From Leptolyngbya iicbica LK (lineage in GTDB: Bacteria > Cyanobacteriota > Cyanobacteriia > Phormidesmidales > Phormidesmidaceae): a stretch of 64,000 nt of DNA. Under the pieces are notes generated by a model. That model did no database searches and was not told the DNA's origin. It worked only from the letters and a program-made list of their open reading frames with translations. The position numbers and the translations under genes were made by a program. Within the stretch, counting starts at the first letter, position 1; every line of letters begins with the position of its first letter. Below are positions 25,603 to 33,811 of this stretch, in pieces. Location of the stretch: assembly GCF_004212215.1 (NCBI RefSeq), contig NZ_QVFV01000001.1:444814-508813 (forward strand), in the 5' to 3' direction.

Positions 25603-25809
25603 ATGGTTCAACGTGGTTCTACGGTTCGGATCCTGCGCCCAGAATCCTACTGGTTCCAAGAAACTGGCAAAGTCGCCAGCATCGACCAAAGTGGTATTCG
25701 CTACCCCGCAGTTGTGCGGTTTGACAAAGTCAACTATGCGGGCGTCAACACCAACAACTTTGCGTTAGATGAGCTAGTAGAAGTGGAAGCTCCGAAGAAA
25801 AAGAAGTAG
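25603..25809 (+). CDS. psaE: Photosystem I reaction centre subunit IV (PsaE)
   Basis: A 68-residue protein with the SH3-like PsaE sequence: [54 protein letters not shown] and a Lys-rich end. PsaE sits on the stromal face of photosystem I and supports ferredoxin docking and cyclic electron flow. AGAGGA lies 8 bases before the ATG. An intrinsic terminator follows directly, so it is monocistronic. Confidence 0.98.
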   Translation: MVQRGSTVRILRPESYWFQETGKVASIDQSGIRYPAVVRFDKVNYAGVNTNNFALDELVEVEAPKKKK

Positions 25810-25840
25810 AAATTCTTCCCAGTTAGAGCTTCTCCACTCC

Positions 25841-25882
25841 ACCCACGTGAGTTAGCCGACGGCTAAACTTGCGTGGGTTTTC
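25841..25882 (+). terminator. Intrinsic terminator of psaE
   Basis: ACCCACG...CGTGGGT with an inner AGTTAGCCG/CGGCTAAACT stem, followed by TTTTC. It starts 31 bp after the psaE stop. The stem has one bulge. Confidence 0.8.
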
Positions 25883-25964
25883 AATTGCGCCTCAGAGCAC
25901 CCAGACCGGCTCAGAGCGGTATATTAGCAATGCTGTCGAGGTCTGAGACCAAGTTGTTGCGATC

Positions 25965-26813
25965 GTGCCGGAGCTGCCTGAGGTCGAAACCGTCTGTCGT
26001 GGCCTGAATCAAGTCACGCCAAATCAACCGATTCGGGGAGGAGAAGTGCTGTTACCACGCACGATCGCCTACCCTGATTCCCTTGAAAAATTTTGGGACG
26101 GCGTCACCGATACCACGCTGCAATGGTGGTTTCGTCGCGGTAAATATCTGCTTGTACCGTTAACGCATCCCAATGGCCAAGCCGCTGGTCACTTGGGGGT
26201 ACATCTACGCATGACGGGCCAACTGCTGTGGCTCTCGCCCCACGAGCCAGTGGCAAAACATTGCCGCGTGCGGTTTCGCATGGATGAACAGCATGAACTG
26301 CGGTTTGTCGATCAGCGCACCTTTGGGCGCATTTGGTGGGTGCCGCCAGGGGTGGCTGTCGAGTCGGTCATCACTGGTCTTGCGGCCCTGGGGCCAGAGC
26401 CGTTTAGCGATCGCTTCTCTCCCGATTATCTCTACCAGGCCACCCGCGGCCGCAAACGCCCGGTCAAAAATGCCTTGCTCGACCAGGCCCTCGTCGCGGG
26501 CATCGGCAATATCTATGCCGACGAAGCCTTGTTTCTCAGCGGGATTCGGCCCACGACCTTATGTAGCCGCTTGGGTCGCCAGCGCATCGCCCGCCTGCAC
26601 AGCGGCATTCAACAAGCCCTGACGGCGGGCATCGCCCAGGGCGGCACCACCTTTAGCGACTTTCGCAACGTTCACGGCATCAACGGCAATTATGGCGGCG
26701 TCGCCAATGTGTACGATCGCGAGCAGCAGCCCTGCCGCGTTTGTGAAACCCCGATCAAGCGCATCAAACTCGCAGGGCGATCGGCCCATTATTGTCCCCA
26801 ATGCCAGCGATGA
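25965..26813 (+). CDS. mutM: Formamidopyrimidine-DNA glycosylase (MutM/Fpg)
   Basis: A 282-residue base-excision repair enzyme. It begins with PELPEVET, where Pro1 and Glu2 are the catalytic residues. LLVPLTH and HLRMTGQL form part of the N-domain, GIGNIYADEAL is the helix-two-turns-helix, and the C-terminus has the zinc finger CRVC...YCPQC followed by QR. It removes 8-oxoguanine and formamidopyrimidines and nicks the strand. The start is GTG. It lies 155 bp after psaE. Confidence 0.97.
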   Translation: MPELPEVETVCRGLNQVTPNQPIRGGEVLLPRTIAYPDSLEKFWDGVTDTTLQWWFRRGKYLLVPLTHPNGQAAGHLGVHLRMTGQLLWLSPHEPVAKHCRVRFRMDEQHELRFVDQRTFGRIWWVPPGVAVESVITGLAALGPEPFSDRFSPDYLYQATRGRKRPVKNALLDQALVAGIGNIYADEALFLSGIRPTTLCSRLGRQRIARLHSGIQQALTAGIAQGGTTFSDFRNVHGINGNYGGVANVYDREQQPCRVCETPIKRIKLAGRSAHYCPQCQR

Positions 26814-26964
26814 CCTCCACACCCCGGCACGGTCATCAACCCATGCCATGGCGTTATCAGTCGCCTTAGAACTTTATATCACTGGATTGCGGCTTGGGAG
26901 CGATCGCCGAATGCTGGCGGTTTACAATAAGGCCAACGCAGTTCAGTAAAAGAGCGACGAAGTC

Positions 26965-27186
26965 ATGGCTGACACCCCCAAACGTGGCGACCTTGTGCGA
27001 GCTATCCGAGAAAAGTTGGAAAACAGCGTTGAGGCCACGGCCAGCGATACTCGCTTTCCGCCTTACCTGTTCGAAACCAAAGGCGAAATCTTAGAAACCC
27101 GCGACGACTATGCACTGGTCATGTTCGGTCACGTGCCGACCCCGAATATCTGGCTGCGCCTCGATCAGTTAGAAAAGTTCGAGTAA
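26965..27186 (+). CDS. ndhO: NAD(P)H-quinone oxidoreductase subunit O (NdhO)
   Basis: A 73-residue protein with the NdhO signature: KRGDLVRAIREKLENSVEA, SDTRFPPYLFETKGEI, DYALVMFGHVPTPNIWLRLDQLE. NdhO is a peripheral subunit of the cyanobacterial/plastid NDH-1 complex that works in cyclic electron flow and respiration. Full length and intact. AAAGAGCGACGAAGTC precedes the ATG. Confidence 0.97.
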   Translation: MADTPKRGDLVRAIREKLENSVEATASDTRFPPYLFETKGEILETRDDYALVMFGHVPTPNIWLRLDQLEKFE

Positions 27187-27489
27187 TCGCTCAAGGGGCG
27201 GCTGGAACATAGCCGTTCCCCTCGTTGGAGTTGGGCAGTGCCCAACCCGTACAGATGCTTCACTAATTTAGGAAGTCTTTTCTGCCTGGCCCTTGAGCCT
27301 GAGGATTGCATGACGTGTGTGAACAGCCGTCTCGGCTGTTCCAGAACAAGCAAGATACCTGCCTAACAGCACTGACTGGCGGCGATCGCGCCTACCCTCC
27401 AAGGTCACCTCCTCGACCTCAGATTTTCTTTGGTTTAAAAGGATCCGGTTGGTTGGTACATTTAGCTTGTAAGTGACTCAGTGTTTCCT
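27187..27489. other. Intergenic region with several palindromes
   Basis: It holds GTTGGGCA-G-TGCCCAAC (27230-27246, perfect), an imperfect GGGGCGGCT/AGCCGTTCCCC hairpin just after ndhO (27195-27220) that could terminate transcription, and copy 2 of the AACAGCCG repeat. The last ~60 bp form the promoter/leader of the response-regulator gene. Confidence 0.5.
27317..27356. repeat. Dispersed ~40-bp repeat with ACAGCCG core, copy 2
   Basis: On the minus strand this matches 12446-12485 over about 40 bp with a few mismatches (shared ATCTTGC, TGTT, GAACAGCCGAGACGGCTGT, CACAC). The core is palindromic. Confidence 0.65.
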
Positions 27490-28251
27490 ATGTCATCTCT
27501 CACGCTGTCTGCGGCGGATAAACAGTCGGTTCGAGTGGGTTTAGGGCGGGTGCTCATTGTTGAAGACGAAGAGCTGATTCGCGAAACCATTGGCTTAGCT
27601 CTAGCCGAAGTGGGCTTTGAAGTCCTCGCAGCCGGAGATGGCCTCTCGGCATTAGAAATGCTGGGTGGCACGAAAAATAACAGTCGCCGCTTGGTGCAAG
27701 ACGTTGACCTGGTGGTTCTCGATTTGATGCTGCCCGGCATGAACGGTCTGGATTTGTGCCGACTGTTGCGGTATCAAGGCATTGACGTCCCAATTTTGAT
27801 TTTGAGCGCCAAAGGCACCGAAACTGATCGCGTGGTCGGCTTAGAAGTGGGCGCTGACGACTATTTGACCAAACCCTTTGGCATGCGCGAGTTAATCGCT
27901 CGCTGTCGCGCCCTATTGCGGCGTCATAGGGGTGGCCAAGAAGCGGAGCCCGACCCCGTGCTGCGGTACGAAGGATTGACCCTCAGCCCCAAGGAGTGTC
28001 GAGTTTTTTTGGACGATGAAGAGATCAACTTGTCGCCCAAGGAATTTCGGATTTTAGAGCTCTTTATGAGTCAGCCCAAACGAGTCTGGTCACGCGATCA
28101 GATTATCGATAATGTTTGGGGCCATGACTTCATGGGCGATAACAAAACCGTGGACGTGCATATCCGCTGGATTCGCGAAAAGTTGGAAGAAGATCCCAGC
28201 AAACCAAAGTATCTCAAGACGGTGCGGGGCTTTGGCTATCGTCTGGGTTAG
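27490..28251 (+). CDS. sphR: OmpR/PhoB-family response regulator, probably SphR
   Basis: A 253-residue two-domain regulator. Receiver domain: VLIVEDEELIRET (acid pocket), VVLDLMLPGMNGLDLCRLL (phospho-acceptor Asp in DLMLPG), ILSAKGTETDRVVGLEVGADDYLTKPF (switch Ser and Lys). C-terminal winged helix from ECRVFLDDEEINLSPKEFRILE to VRGFGYRLG. The sequence around LCRLLRYQGIDVPILILSAKG fits the phosphate regulator SphR; other OmpR members such as RpaB are less similar, from memory. A SphS-like kinase is encoded at 59960-61324, unlinked by 32 kb. ATG 27490 is preferred to the GTG at 27481. Confidence 0.85.
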   Translation: MSSLTLSAADKQSVRVGLGRVLIVEDEELIRETIGLALAEVGFEVLAAGDGLSALEMLGGTKNNSRRLVQDVDLVVLDLMLPGMNGLDLCRLLRYQGIDVPILILSAKGTETDRVVGLEVGADDYLTKPFGMRELIARCRALLRRHRGGQEAEPDPVLRYEGLTLSPKECRVFLDDEEINLSPKEFRILELFMSQPKRVWSRDQIIDNVWGHDFMGDNKTVDVHIRWIREKLEEDPSKPKYLKTVRGFGYRLG

Positions 28252-28285
28252 TCGCCCTTGATGGCTGACGTTGGATCATTTTTTG

Positions 28286-28316
28286 AAAGGCGTGGTGAGC
28301 GATCGCGCCTTTTTTA
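28286..28316 (+). terminator. Intrinsic terminator after sphR-like gene
   Basis: AAAGGCG (28286-28292) pairs with CGCCTTT (28306-28312) and a T run follows to 28315. It lies 35 bp after the stop and makes the upstream ATG at 28317 an unlikely start for the next gene. Confidence 0.75.
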
Positions 28317-28340
28317 ATGGCTAGAAATGGGGCGTCTATT

Positions 28341-29945
28341 ATGAACATCGCCAATGCATCACAGTCGGTTAAGTCCACCACGGGCCTGGTGGTCTGCCCG
28401 CATCATTTAGCCTCGGCGGCAGGAGCGCAAATTCTGCGAGCGGGGGGCAATGCAGTGGATGCGGCGATCGCCACCCAAGCGGCGTTGGGCGTGGTGTATC
28501 CCCACATGACTGGACTGGGGGGCGACGCCTTCTGGTTGATCTACGATGCGAAAACCCAAGCGCTGCGAGGGCTCAACGGGTCGGGACGCGCCGCCGCTCA
28601 AGCCACCCAAGCGTTCTACACGCAGCAGGGCTATGACGAAATTCCCCAACGGGGGCCGTTAGCGGCGTTGACGGTACCGGGGGCGGTCGATTCCTGGGCG
28701 CAAGCCCACCAGCAATTCAGCCAATTGGCCTGGGCCGATCTGTTGCAGCCCGCGATCGCCCTCGCTCGCAACGGTTATCCCGCCACAGGCTCACAAATCC
28801 ACTGGACTCGTCGCGATCGCCCCTATCTGCAAGCTGACACCATTCAACCGTGCCCATTTCTCCCCAATGGCGAAGTGCCCAACACGGGCGAGACGCTGAC
28901 CAATCTCGACCTGGCAGCAACCCTCACAACGTTGGCCAAGGAGGGCGCTAAAAGCTTTTATCGGGGCGCGATCGCCGCTCAAATCACCGACTTTTTGGCC
29001 TCGGTTGGCGGCCTCTTAACGGCGACCGATCTGGCACAGCACCGCTCCGACTGGGTAGAGCCGATCGAGACGACCTATCGCGGTTATCGGGTGGCTCAGT
29101 TGCCGCCCAATTCGCAAGGCTTCACCGTGCTGCAAATGCTCAATCTCATTGAGTCGTTTGACCTGGCGGCCATCGGCCACAGCACCGCCGACTACTATCA
29201 CCTCATGGTCGAAGCGACGAAGCTCGCCTTTGTCGATCGCGATCGCTGGCTCACCGACCCCACCTTTGCCGACATCCCCATCGATGAACTGGTGAGCAAG
29301 GCGTATAGCGATCGCCGCCGTTTCCGCATCCGGCTAGATCGCGCCAACCCCGATCCGGCCTCACCCGTAGGCGGCGACACCGTTTACACCGCCGTGGTGG
29401 ATGCGGCAGGCAATGCCGTCTCGATTATTCAAAGTTTGTATTTCGACTTTGGCTCGGCTGTCGTAGTGCCCGACACCGGATTTGTCCTGCAAAATCGGGG
29501 TTCCTTTTTCTCCCTCGATGCTAGCCACATCAACGTGTTAGCGCCCCGCAAGCGCACCTTCCACACCCTGATGCCGGGGCTGGTGCGGCATCCCGACGGC
29601 TCGCCTTATCTGGTGCTGGGGACGATGGGCGGCGAAGGCCAACCCCAAACCCAACTGGCCCTGCTGACGCGACTGCTCGACTACGGTTTTGCCCCCCAAG
29701 CCGCTATTGACCAGCCCCGCTGGCTCTGGGGCCGCACCTGGGGCGAGGTCGAAACGGGCCTCACCTTAGAAGGTCGCATTCCAGCAGAAGTACAACAAGC
29801 GTTGCGCGATCGCGGTCAGCCCGTCAAAACCGCCCCCGACTGGACGGAGAAAATGGGCCATGCCCACGTCATCCGCTTTAATCCTGACGGCACTGTTGAA
29901 GGGGGCTGTGACCCCCGCAGCGACGGAGCGGCGATCGCGCCTTAA
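28341..29945 (+). CDS. Gamma-glutamyltransferase family protein
   Basis: A 534-residue Ntn-hydrolase. GLVVCPHHLASAAGAQILRAGGNAVDAAIA and YPHMTGLGGDAFWLIYD are family motifs of the large subunit. The nucleophile Thr that starts the small subunit after self-cleavage is in GGDTVYTAVVD (canonical TTHYSVVD), so the Thr is kept but the next residues differ. No signal peptide is evident, unlike classical periplasmic enzymes, and the family includes acylases and other amidohydrolases; glutathione may not be the substrate. ATG 28341 is preferred over 28317, which overlaps the preceding terminator. Confidence 0.87.
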   Translation: MNIANASQSVKSTTGLVVCPHHLASAAGAQILRAGGNAVDAAIATQAALGVVYPHMTGLGGDAFWLIYDAKTQALRGLNGSGRAAAQATQAFYTQQGYDEIPQRGPLAALTVPGAVDSWAQAHQQFSQLAWADLLQPAIALARNGYPATGSQIHWTRRDRPYLQADTIQPCPFLPNGEVPNTGETLTNLDLAATLTTLAKEGAKSFYRGAIAAQITDFLASVGGLLTATDLAQHRSDWVEPIETTYRGYRVAQLPPNSQGFTVLQMLNLIESFDLAAIGHSTADYYHLMVEATKLAFVDRDRWLTDPTFADIPIDELVSKAYSDRRRFRIRLDRANPDPASPVGGDTVYTAVVDAAGNAVSIIQSLYFDFGSAVVVPDTGFVLQNRGSFFSLDASHINVLAPRKRTFHTLMPGLVRHPDGSPYLVLGTMGGEGQPQTQLALLTRLLDYGFAPQAAIDQPRWLWGRTWGEVETGLTLEGRIPAEVQQALRDRGQPVKTAPDWTEKMGHAHVIRFNPDGTVEGGCDPRSDGAAIAP

Positions 29946-30643
29946 CCTCGACCCTCTTGCCGCAAACCAGTGCCATACCGACTGATCGCAGTCCCTTAAT
30001 ATGATGCCGCCAGTGAAATCAAGAATTAAAAAAACGAGCTGTGCAATCCTTGCACCTGTCATCATTTAATCGTTAAATCCTTTCGGCAAAAGGACGACAG
30101 AGATGAGTGTGGTTCAAGAGTGCGGCGCGGTAATACTCATTCCGCAGGGTTTCCTGGAATCAATTGATAACGCATCCTAGATTTCTGAGCCTTCCAAGAT
30201 TGGAAGATTCGCCTATCTGTTACAGAAAGATTACTAGATCGATTACGCAGCCAAGTTTTAGCACCAGTTTGGAACGCTAGATAACTTCGTTAACTCACGC
30301 GACTCTTCTCAACAGCTTAATTAAACGCCTAAAAGTAACCTGATCTGCGAGGTCCAGGACGGCAGTTCGTCCTGGTCGTAGGCCGTAGGACGCGCGAAGC
30401 TGGGGGTCTGGGGGCAAAGCGAAATTTCCCCCAGTAGCAACCACTTGACGAAGCCCGCACCTCCGTCTTACACAAACATCTAAGCCAATGCTAGAAACCT
30501 CAATTTCTCGCGATGTTCATAGCCAGGCCAGATTTCTACTGAATACATACAGCCTGACAGTAGGGGAATTTCACGCAGAAAGTGAGTCAGAAGTACACCC
30601 AGAACGGCCCAATAGTGAATCGCACTGATACTATGTCGGGATT
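29946..30643. other. Long intergenic region with two hairpins
   Basis: About 700 bp with no supported gene. At 30354-30375 lies CCAGGACG/CGTCCTGG and at 30408-30434 CTGGGGG/CCCCCAG. Between them, a GTAGG/CGTAGG-type repeat and GGACG motifs give a compact, structured GC-rich island in an AT-richer spacer. This may be another small repeat family or an RNA; I cannot decide. Confidence 0.4.
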
Positions 30644-31387
30644 GTGAAACACATTAATTTGAGGAGTGCGATCGCGGTGTCTGAATCTTTGCAATTTGCT
30701 CTGGATGCGTTGCCAACGCTGTTGATCGGGGCCATTACCACTTTGCAACTCACAGCCTCAGCCGTCATTTTGGGGCTCATTGGCGGTACCTTGCTCGGCA
30801 TGGCCCGATTATCCAGCTTCAAGCCATTACAAATTGCCAGCCGCGTTTATATCGACTTCTTTCGGGGCACCCCGCTCCTGGTGCAAATCTTTATGATTTA
30901 CTTCGGCATTCCTGCCGCCACGGGCATTAGTTTTAACCGATTTTTGGCCGCCATTTTGGCCCTGAGCCTTAACGCCTCGGCCTACCTAGCGGAAATTGTG
31001 CGCGGCGGCATCCAATCCATTGAGACGGGCCAGCGCGAAGCCTCCGAATCGCTCGGTTTGAGCCCCGTGCAAACCATGCGCTACGTGATTTTTCCCCAAG
31101 CCTTTCGCCGCATGATTCCGCCCCTGGGCAACGAATTCATCACCCTGCTCAAAGATACGAGTTTGGTCGCCGTTATCGGCTACGAAGAAATTTTGCGCCG
31201 GGGGCAGCTCATCGTGGCGACCAACTACCGGGCCTTTGAAATTTACTTCACGGTAGCTCTGGTGTATCTCGTGCTCAATATTCTCTCGGCGCAAGCATTC
31301 ATCTGGCTCGAAAAGTGGATGGACCCAACGAACAAATCCAAGCGCCATGAGGCGACAGTCGTGCCAGAGCCCACGCAGTCAGCATAA
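30644..31387 (+). CDS. Polar amino-acid ABC transporter permease
   Basis: A 247-residue HisM/GlnP-type permease with about five membrane helices. TLLIGAITTLQLTASAVILG is the N-terminal helix region, FFRGTPLLVQIFMIYFG and the EAA loop EASESLGLSPVQTMRYVIFPQAFRRMIPPLGNE are diagnostic, the latter binding the ATPase. The start is GTG at 30644, with a second GTG at 30677 possible. No ATPase or binding-protein gene adjoins it, so its partners must be encoded elsewhere. The C-terminal ~20 residues are polar and variable. Confidence 0.88.
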   Translation: MKHINLRSAIAVSESLQFALDALPTLLIGAITTLQLTASAVILGLIGGTLLGMARLSSFKPLQIASRVYIDFFRGTPLLVQIFMIYFGIPAATGISFNRFLAAILALSLNASAYLAEIVRGGIQSIETGQREASESLGLSPVQTMRYVIFPQAFRRMIPPLGNEFITLLKDTSLVAVIGYEEILRRGQLIVATNYRAFEIYFTVALVYLVLNILSAQAFIWLEKWMDPTNKSKRHEATVVPEPTQSA

Positions 31388-31447
31388 AGGCAAGCGCGAT
31401 CGCTCCCCATTGCCCAACTTGCCCCCCGCCACAGCTCCAGCCCGCCA

Positions 31448-31906
31448 TCAAGCGGTGGGGGGCGTCGAGTCTGAGGACTCTGGGGTAGTGGGGACGCATA
31501 ACTCTTGGACATTCGGCAAAAAGAGCGCCGCGATCAGGGTGCCACTAAACGCGACCGAAAAATATACCTGGGGCGATAACTCTTGCCCAACCAGCAGGGT
31601 CAGTCCATTATTGGCAATGCACAGAATCTGAAAGATGAGTGAGCCCGTCCAGCCCCAGGGCTTGAGTTGCCACAGGCCATAGGTGACCACCAGACCAAAC
31701 CCGCTAATTGCCAACCCCACCGCAATCAACCCCTTGAGCGGCAAGGTCAGGCTTTGCAAGTCTTGTGACAATACCTGCACGGCACCCGTCATCAACAGCA
31801 CTAAAAAAATGCCCGAGGCCAAGGCCAGCAGGCTGACGGCCCCCTGCACCAACACCAACAGAATGAGGGTCAGAGATCGCGTGCGGGTATCGGATGTGCG
31901 AACCAT
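31448..31906 (-). CDS. Four-span membrane protein of unknown function
   Basis: A 152-residue protein with four hydrophobic segments (about residues 12-40, 57-80, 85-105, 112-135) and short polar ends, a Ser/Thr/Pro-rich tail included. The arrangement (LKGLIAVGLAISGFGLVVTYGLWQLKPWGW) recalls small bacterial membrane proteins of the DoxX/DUF2127-like sort, but I cannot assign a family with confidence. It is convergent with the permease gene and divergent from the gene at 32035. Confidence 0.6.
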   Translation of the reverse strand: MVRTSDTRTRSLTLILLVLVQGAVSLLALASGIFLVLLMTGAVQVLSQDLQSLTLPLKGLIAVGLAISGFGLVVTYGLWQLKPWGWTGSLIFQILCIANNGLTLLVGQELSPQVYFSVAFSGTLIAALFLPNVQELCVPTTPESSDSTPPTA

Positions 31907-32034
31907 GCTGTTCTGTCTCCCTTAAATGAGCGCCCGAAGTTTTTTCAAGTTAAGAGGAAATGTCGTTAAAGTGAAGTTGTCTAGACCAATCACGCCGGGA
32001 TGGCGATCGCGGCTGAGCACTGACAAGGTTTGGT

Positions 32035-32286
32035 ATGACAGCTTCAGACCCCCACAACCAACACTTTTTAGCTCCCCAGAGTCGCTATTATGGCCACTTT
32101 TCGGCGGTCAATTTGGCCTTTAACGCGCAGTTGCAAGAGTTTACGCGGCGAGTCAACATCCTTTGCGATTTAGAAACGGGCGGCAAAATCACTCCTCAGG
32201 AAGCCTTCGAAGACATCAAGCAGCTTTGGCAGCAGCTATCTGATCGTTATCAGGCTTTGGGGCTCAGCGAGCGAGCTGACGATTAG
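32035..32286 (+). CDS. Small conserved cyanobacterial protein
   Basis: An 83-residue soluble protein: YYGHFSAVNLAFNAQLQEFTRRVNILCDLETGGKITPQEAFEDIKQLWQQL is characteristic of a widespread cyanobacterial family of about 80 residues; I believe it is the DUF7219 family but am not certain of the number. Predicted mainly helical. Function unknown. The ATG follows AAGGTTTGGT. Confidence 0.7.
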   Translation: MTASDPHNQHFLAPQSRYYGHFSAVNLAFNAQLQEFTRRVNILCDLETGGKITPQEAFEDIKQLWQQLSDRYQALGLSERADD

Positions 32287-32433
32287 CCCCGCGTTGGGAC
32301 GCCCCTACTGCTCATGGTGGCCCATCATCGAAGCTTCAAGGATGGCATGACCTCGATCCTTGCAGGGTTCGTCCGTGGGCTTTCCGCTATCAGGGTAAAA
32401 TCGGACTGGCTTGCAGCAGGGGAGGGAGACCGC

Positions 32434-33789
32434 ATGACCACGCGCGTCATTTTAGTGAGACACGGACAAAGCACATTTAATCTTCAGCAGCTCATTCAAG
32501 GGCAAATCGACGTTTCTGAGTTAACCGAGTTAGGCATTGCTCAGGCACAACAGGTCGGCGCCACGCTGAAAGGCATTACCTTTGACCAGATTTACGCCAG
32601 TCCGCTCAAGCGAGCTTATAAAACGGCGGAAACCATTGTTGAAGTGCTGCGATCAGAACGGGTCGACACGCCCCTGCCCCAAGCAGTAGACACCATTAAA
32701 GAGATCGATTTGCCGCTGTGGGAGGGCATCTCGTTTCGCGAGGCGGAGGAAAAGTATCCAGAGATTTATCGACTCTGGCGCGAGGATCCGCAAAACTGCA
32801 TGATGCCGCTGGCCGATGGCACGGAATTTTATCCGGTGCGATCGCTGTACGAGCGCGCGACCCAATTTTGGCAAGACATCTTGCCCCAGCATGACGGCCA
32901 CACGGTATTGGTCGTGGCCCACAGCGCCATTAACCGAGCGCTGATTGCGACGGCCATCGGTCAAGGCCCCGACATTCACGAACAATTGGGACAAGCGAAC
33001 TGCGCCATTAGCGTGCTGAATTTTGCAGGCACGCTGGGCGAGGGCGTGCAGCTGGAATCGATGAACCTCACCAGCCACATGGGAGAAACCCTGCCCACAA
33101 TGCGATCGCGCCATCGCGGCCCCCGCATGCTGCTCGTTCGCCACGGCGAAACCGAGTGGAATCGGCAAAAGCGCTTTCAAGGCCAGATCGACATTCCGCT
33201 AAATGAAAACGGCAAACGCCAGGGGGGCCAAGCCGCAGAGTTTCTCAAAGACGTGAAAATCGACGCCGCCGTCTCCAGCTCTCTCTCTCGCCCGAAGGAA
33301 ACGGCAGAGCTAATTTTGCAACACCATCCCCAGGTGACCTTAGCCACCACCGATGGCCTGAAAGAAATTGGCCATGGGGAATGGGAAGGGCTGTACGAGC
33401 ACGAAATCGAGTCCGGCTATCCGGGCATGTTGCAACAGTGGCAAGAAAAACCCGAAACGGTGCAAATGCCGGGTGAGGGGGGCGAAAGCTTAGCGCAAGT
33501 GTGGGCGCGGGCGATCGCTACCTGGAACGAAATTGTGGCCCAATACAGCCATACCGAAACGCCTGTGACCGTTTTGGTATCAGCCCACGATGCCATCAAC
33601 AAAGCCATCCTCTGCCATGTGGCGGGGCTGGGGCCAGAGTCCTTCTGGAAATTTAAGCAGGGCAACGGGGCCGTCAGCGTGATTGACTATCCCAACGGGG
33701 TCGAGAGTGCCCCGGTCTTGACGGCAGCGAACCTGACCATGCATCTGTCGGGCAGCATCTTTGATCAGACGGCGGCGGGTGCGTTGTAA
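32434..33789 (+). CDS. Histidine phosphatase with two phosphoglycerate-mutase-like domains
   Basis: A 451-residue protein made of two complete histidine-phosphatase domains. Domain 1 starts VILVRHGQSTFN (about 5-16) and has VVAHSAINR near 155-163. Domain 2 starts LLVRHGETEWN (about 230-240) and has VSAHDAINK near 377. Both keep the RHG catalytic histidine and a second-half His. Relatives act on phosphoserine, phosphosugars or phosphoglycerate, so the substrate is open. GGAGG at 32421-32425 supports ATG 32434; the frame is open to 32314 but without a start signal. It may be co-transcribed with the dihydroorotase-like gene 22 bp downstream. Confidence 0.9.
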   Translation: MTTRVILVRHGQSTFNLQQLIQGQIDVSELTELGIAQAQQVGATLKGITFDQIYASPLKRAYKTAETIVEVLRSERVDTPLPQAVDTIKEIDLPLWEGISFREAEEKYPEIYRLWREDPQNCMMPLADGTEFYPVRSLYERATQFWQDILPQHDGHTVLVVAHSAINRALIATAIGQGPDIHEQLGQANCAISVLNFAGTLGEGVQLESMNLTSHMGETLPTMRSRHRGPRMLLVRHGETEWNRQKRFQGQIDIPLNENGKRQGGQAAEFLKDVKIDAAVSSSLSRPKETAELILQHHPQVTLATTDGLKEIGHGEWEGLYEHEIESGYPGMLQQWQEKPETVQMPGEGGESLAQVWARAIATWNEIVAQYSHTETPVTVLVSAHDAINKAILCHVAGLGPESFWKFKQGNGAVSVIDYPNGVESAPVLTAANLTMHLSGSIFDQTAAGAL

Positions 33790-33811
33790 TTTTTGCGGGC
33801 GATAAACGACG

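Noticed and set aside
28317-28340. ATG 28317 as the start of the gamma-glutamyltransferase gene
   Set aside because: It directly follows the T run of the preceding terminator and lacks a ribosome-binding site.
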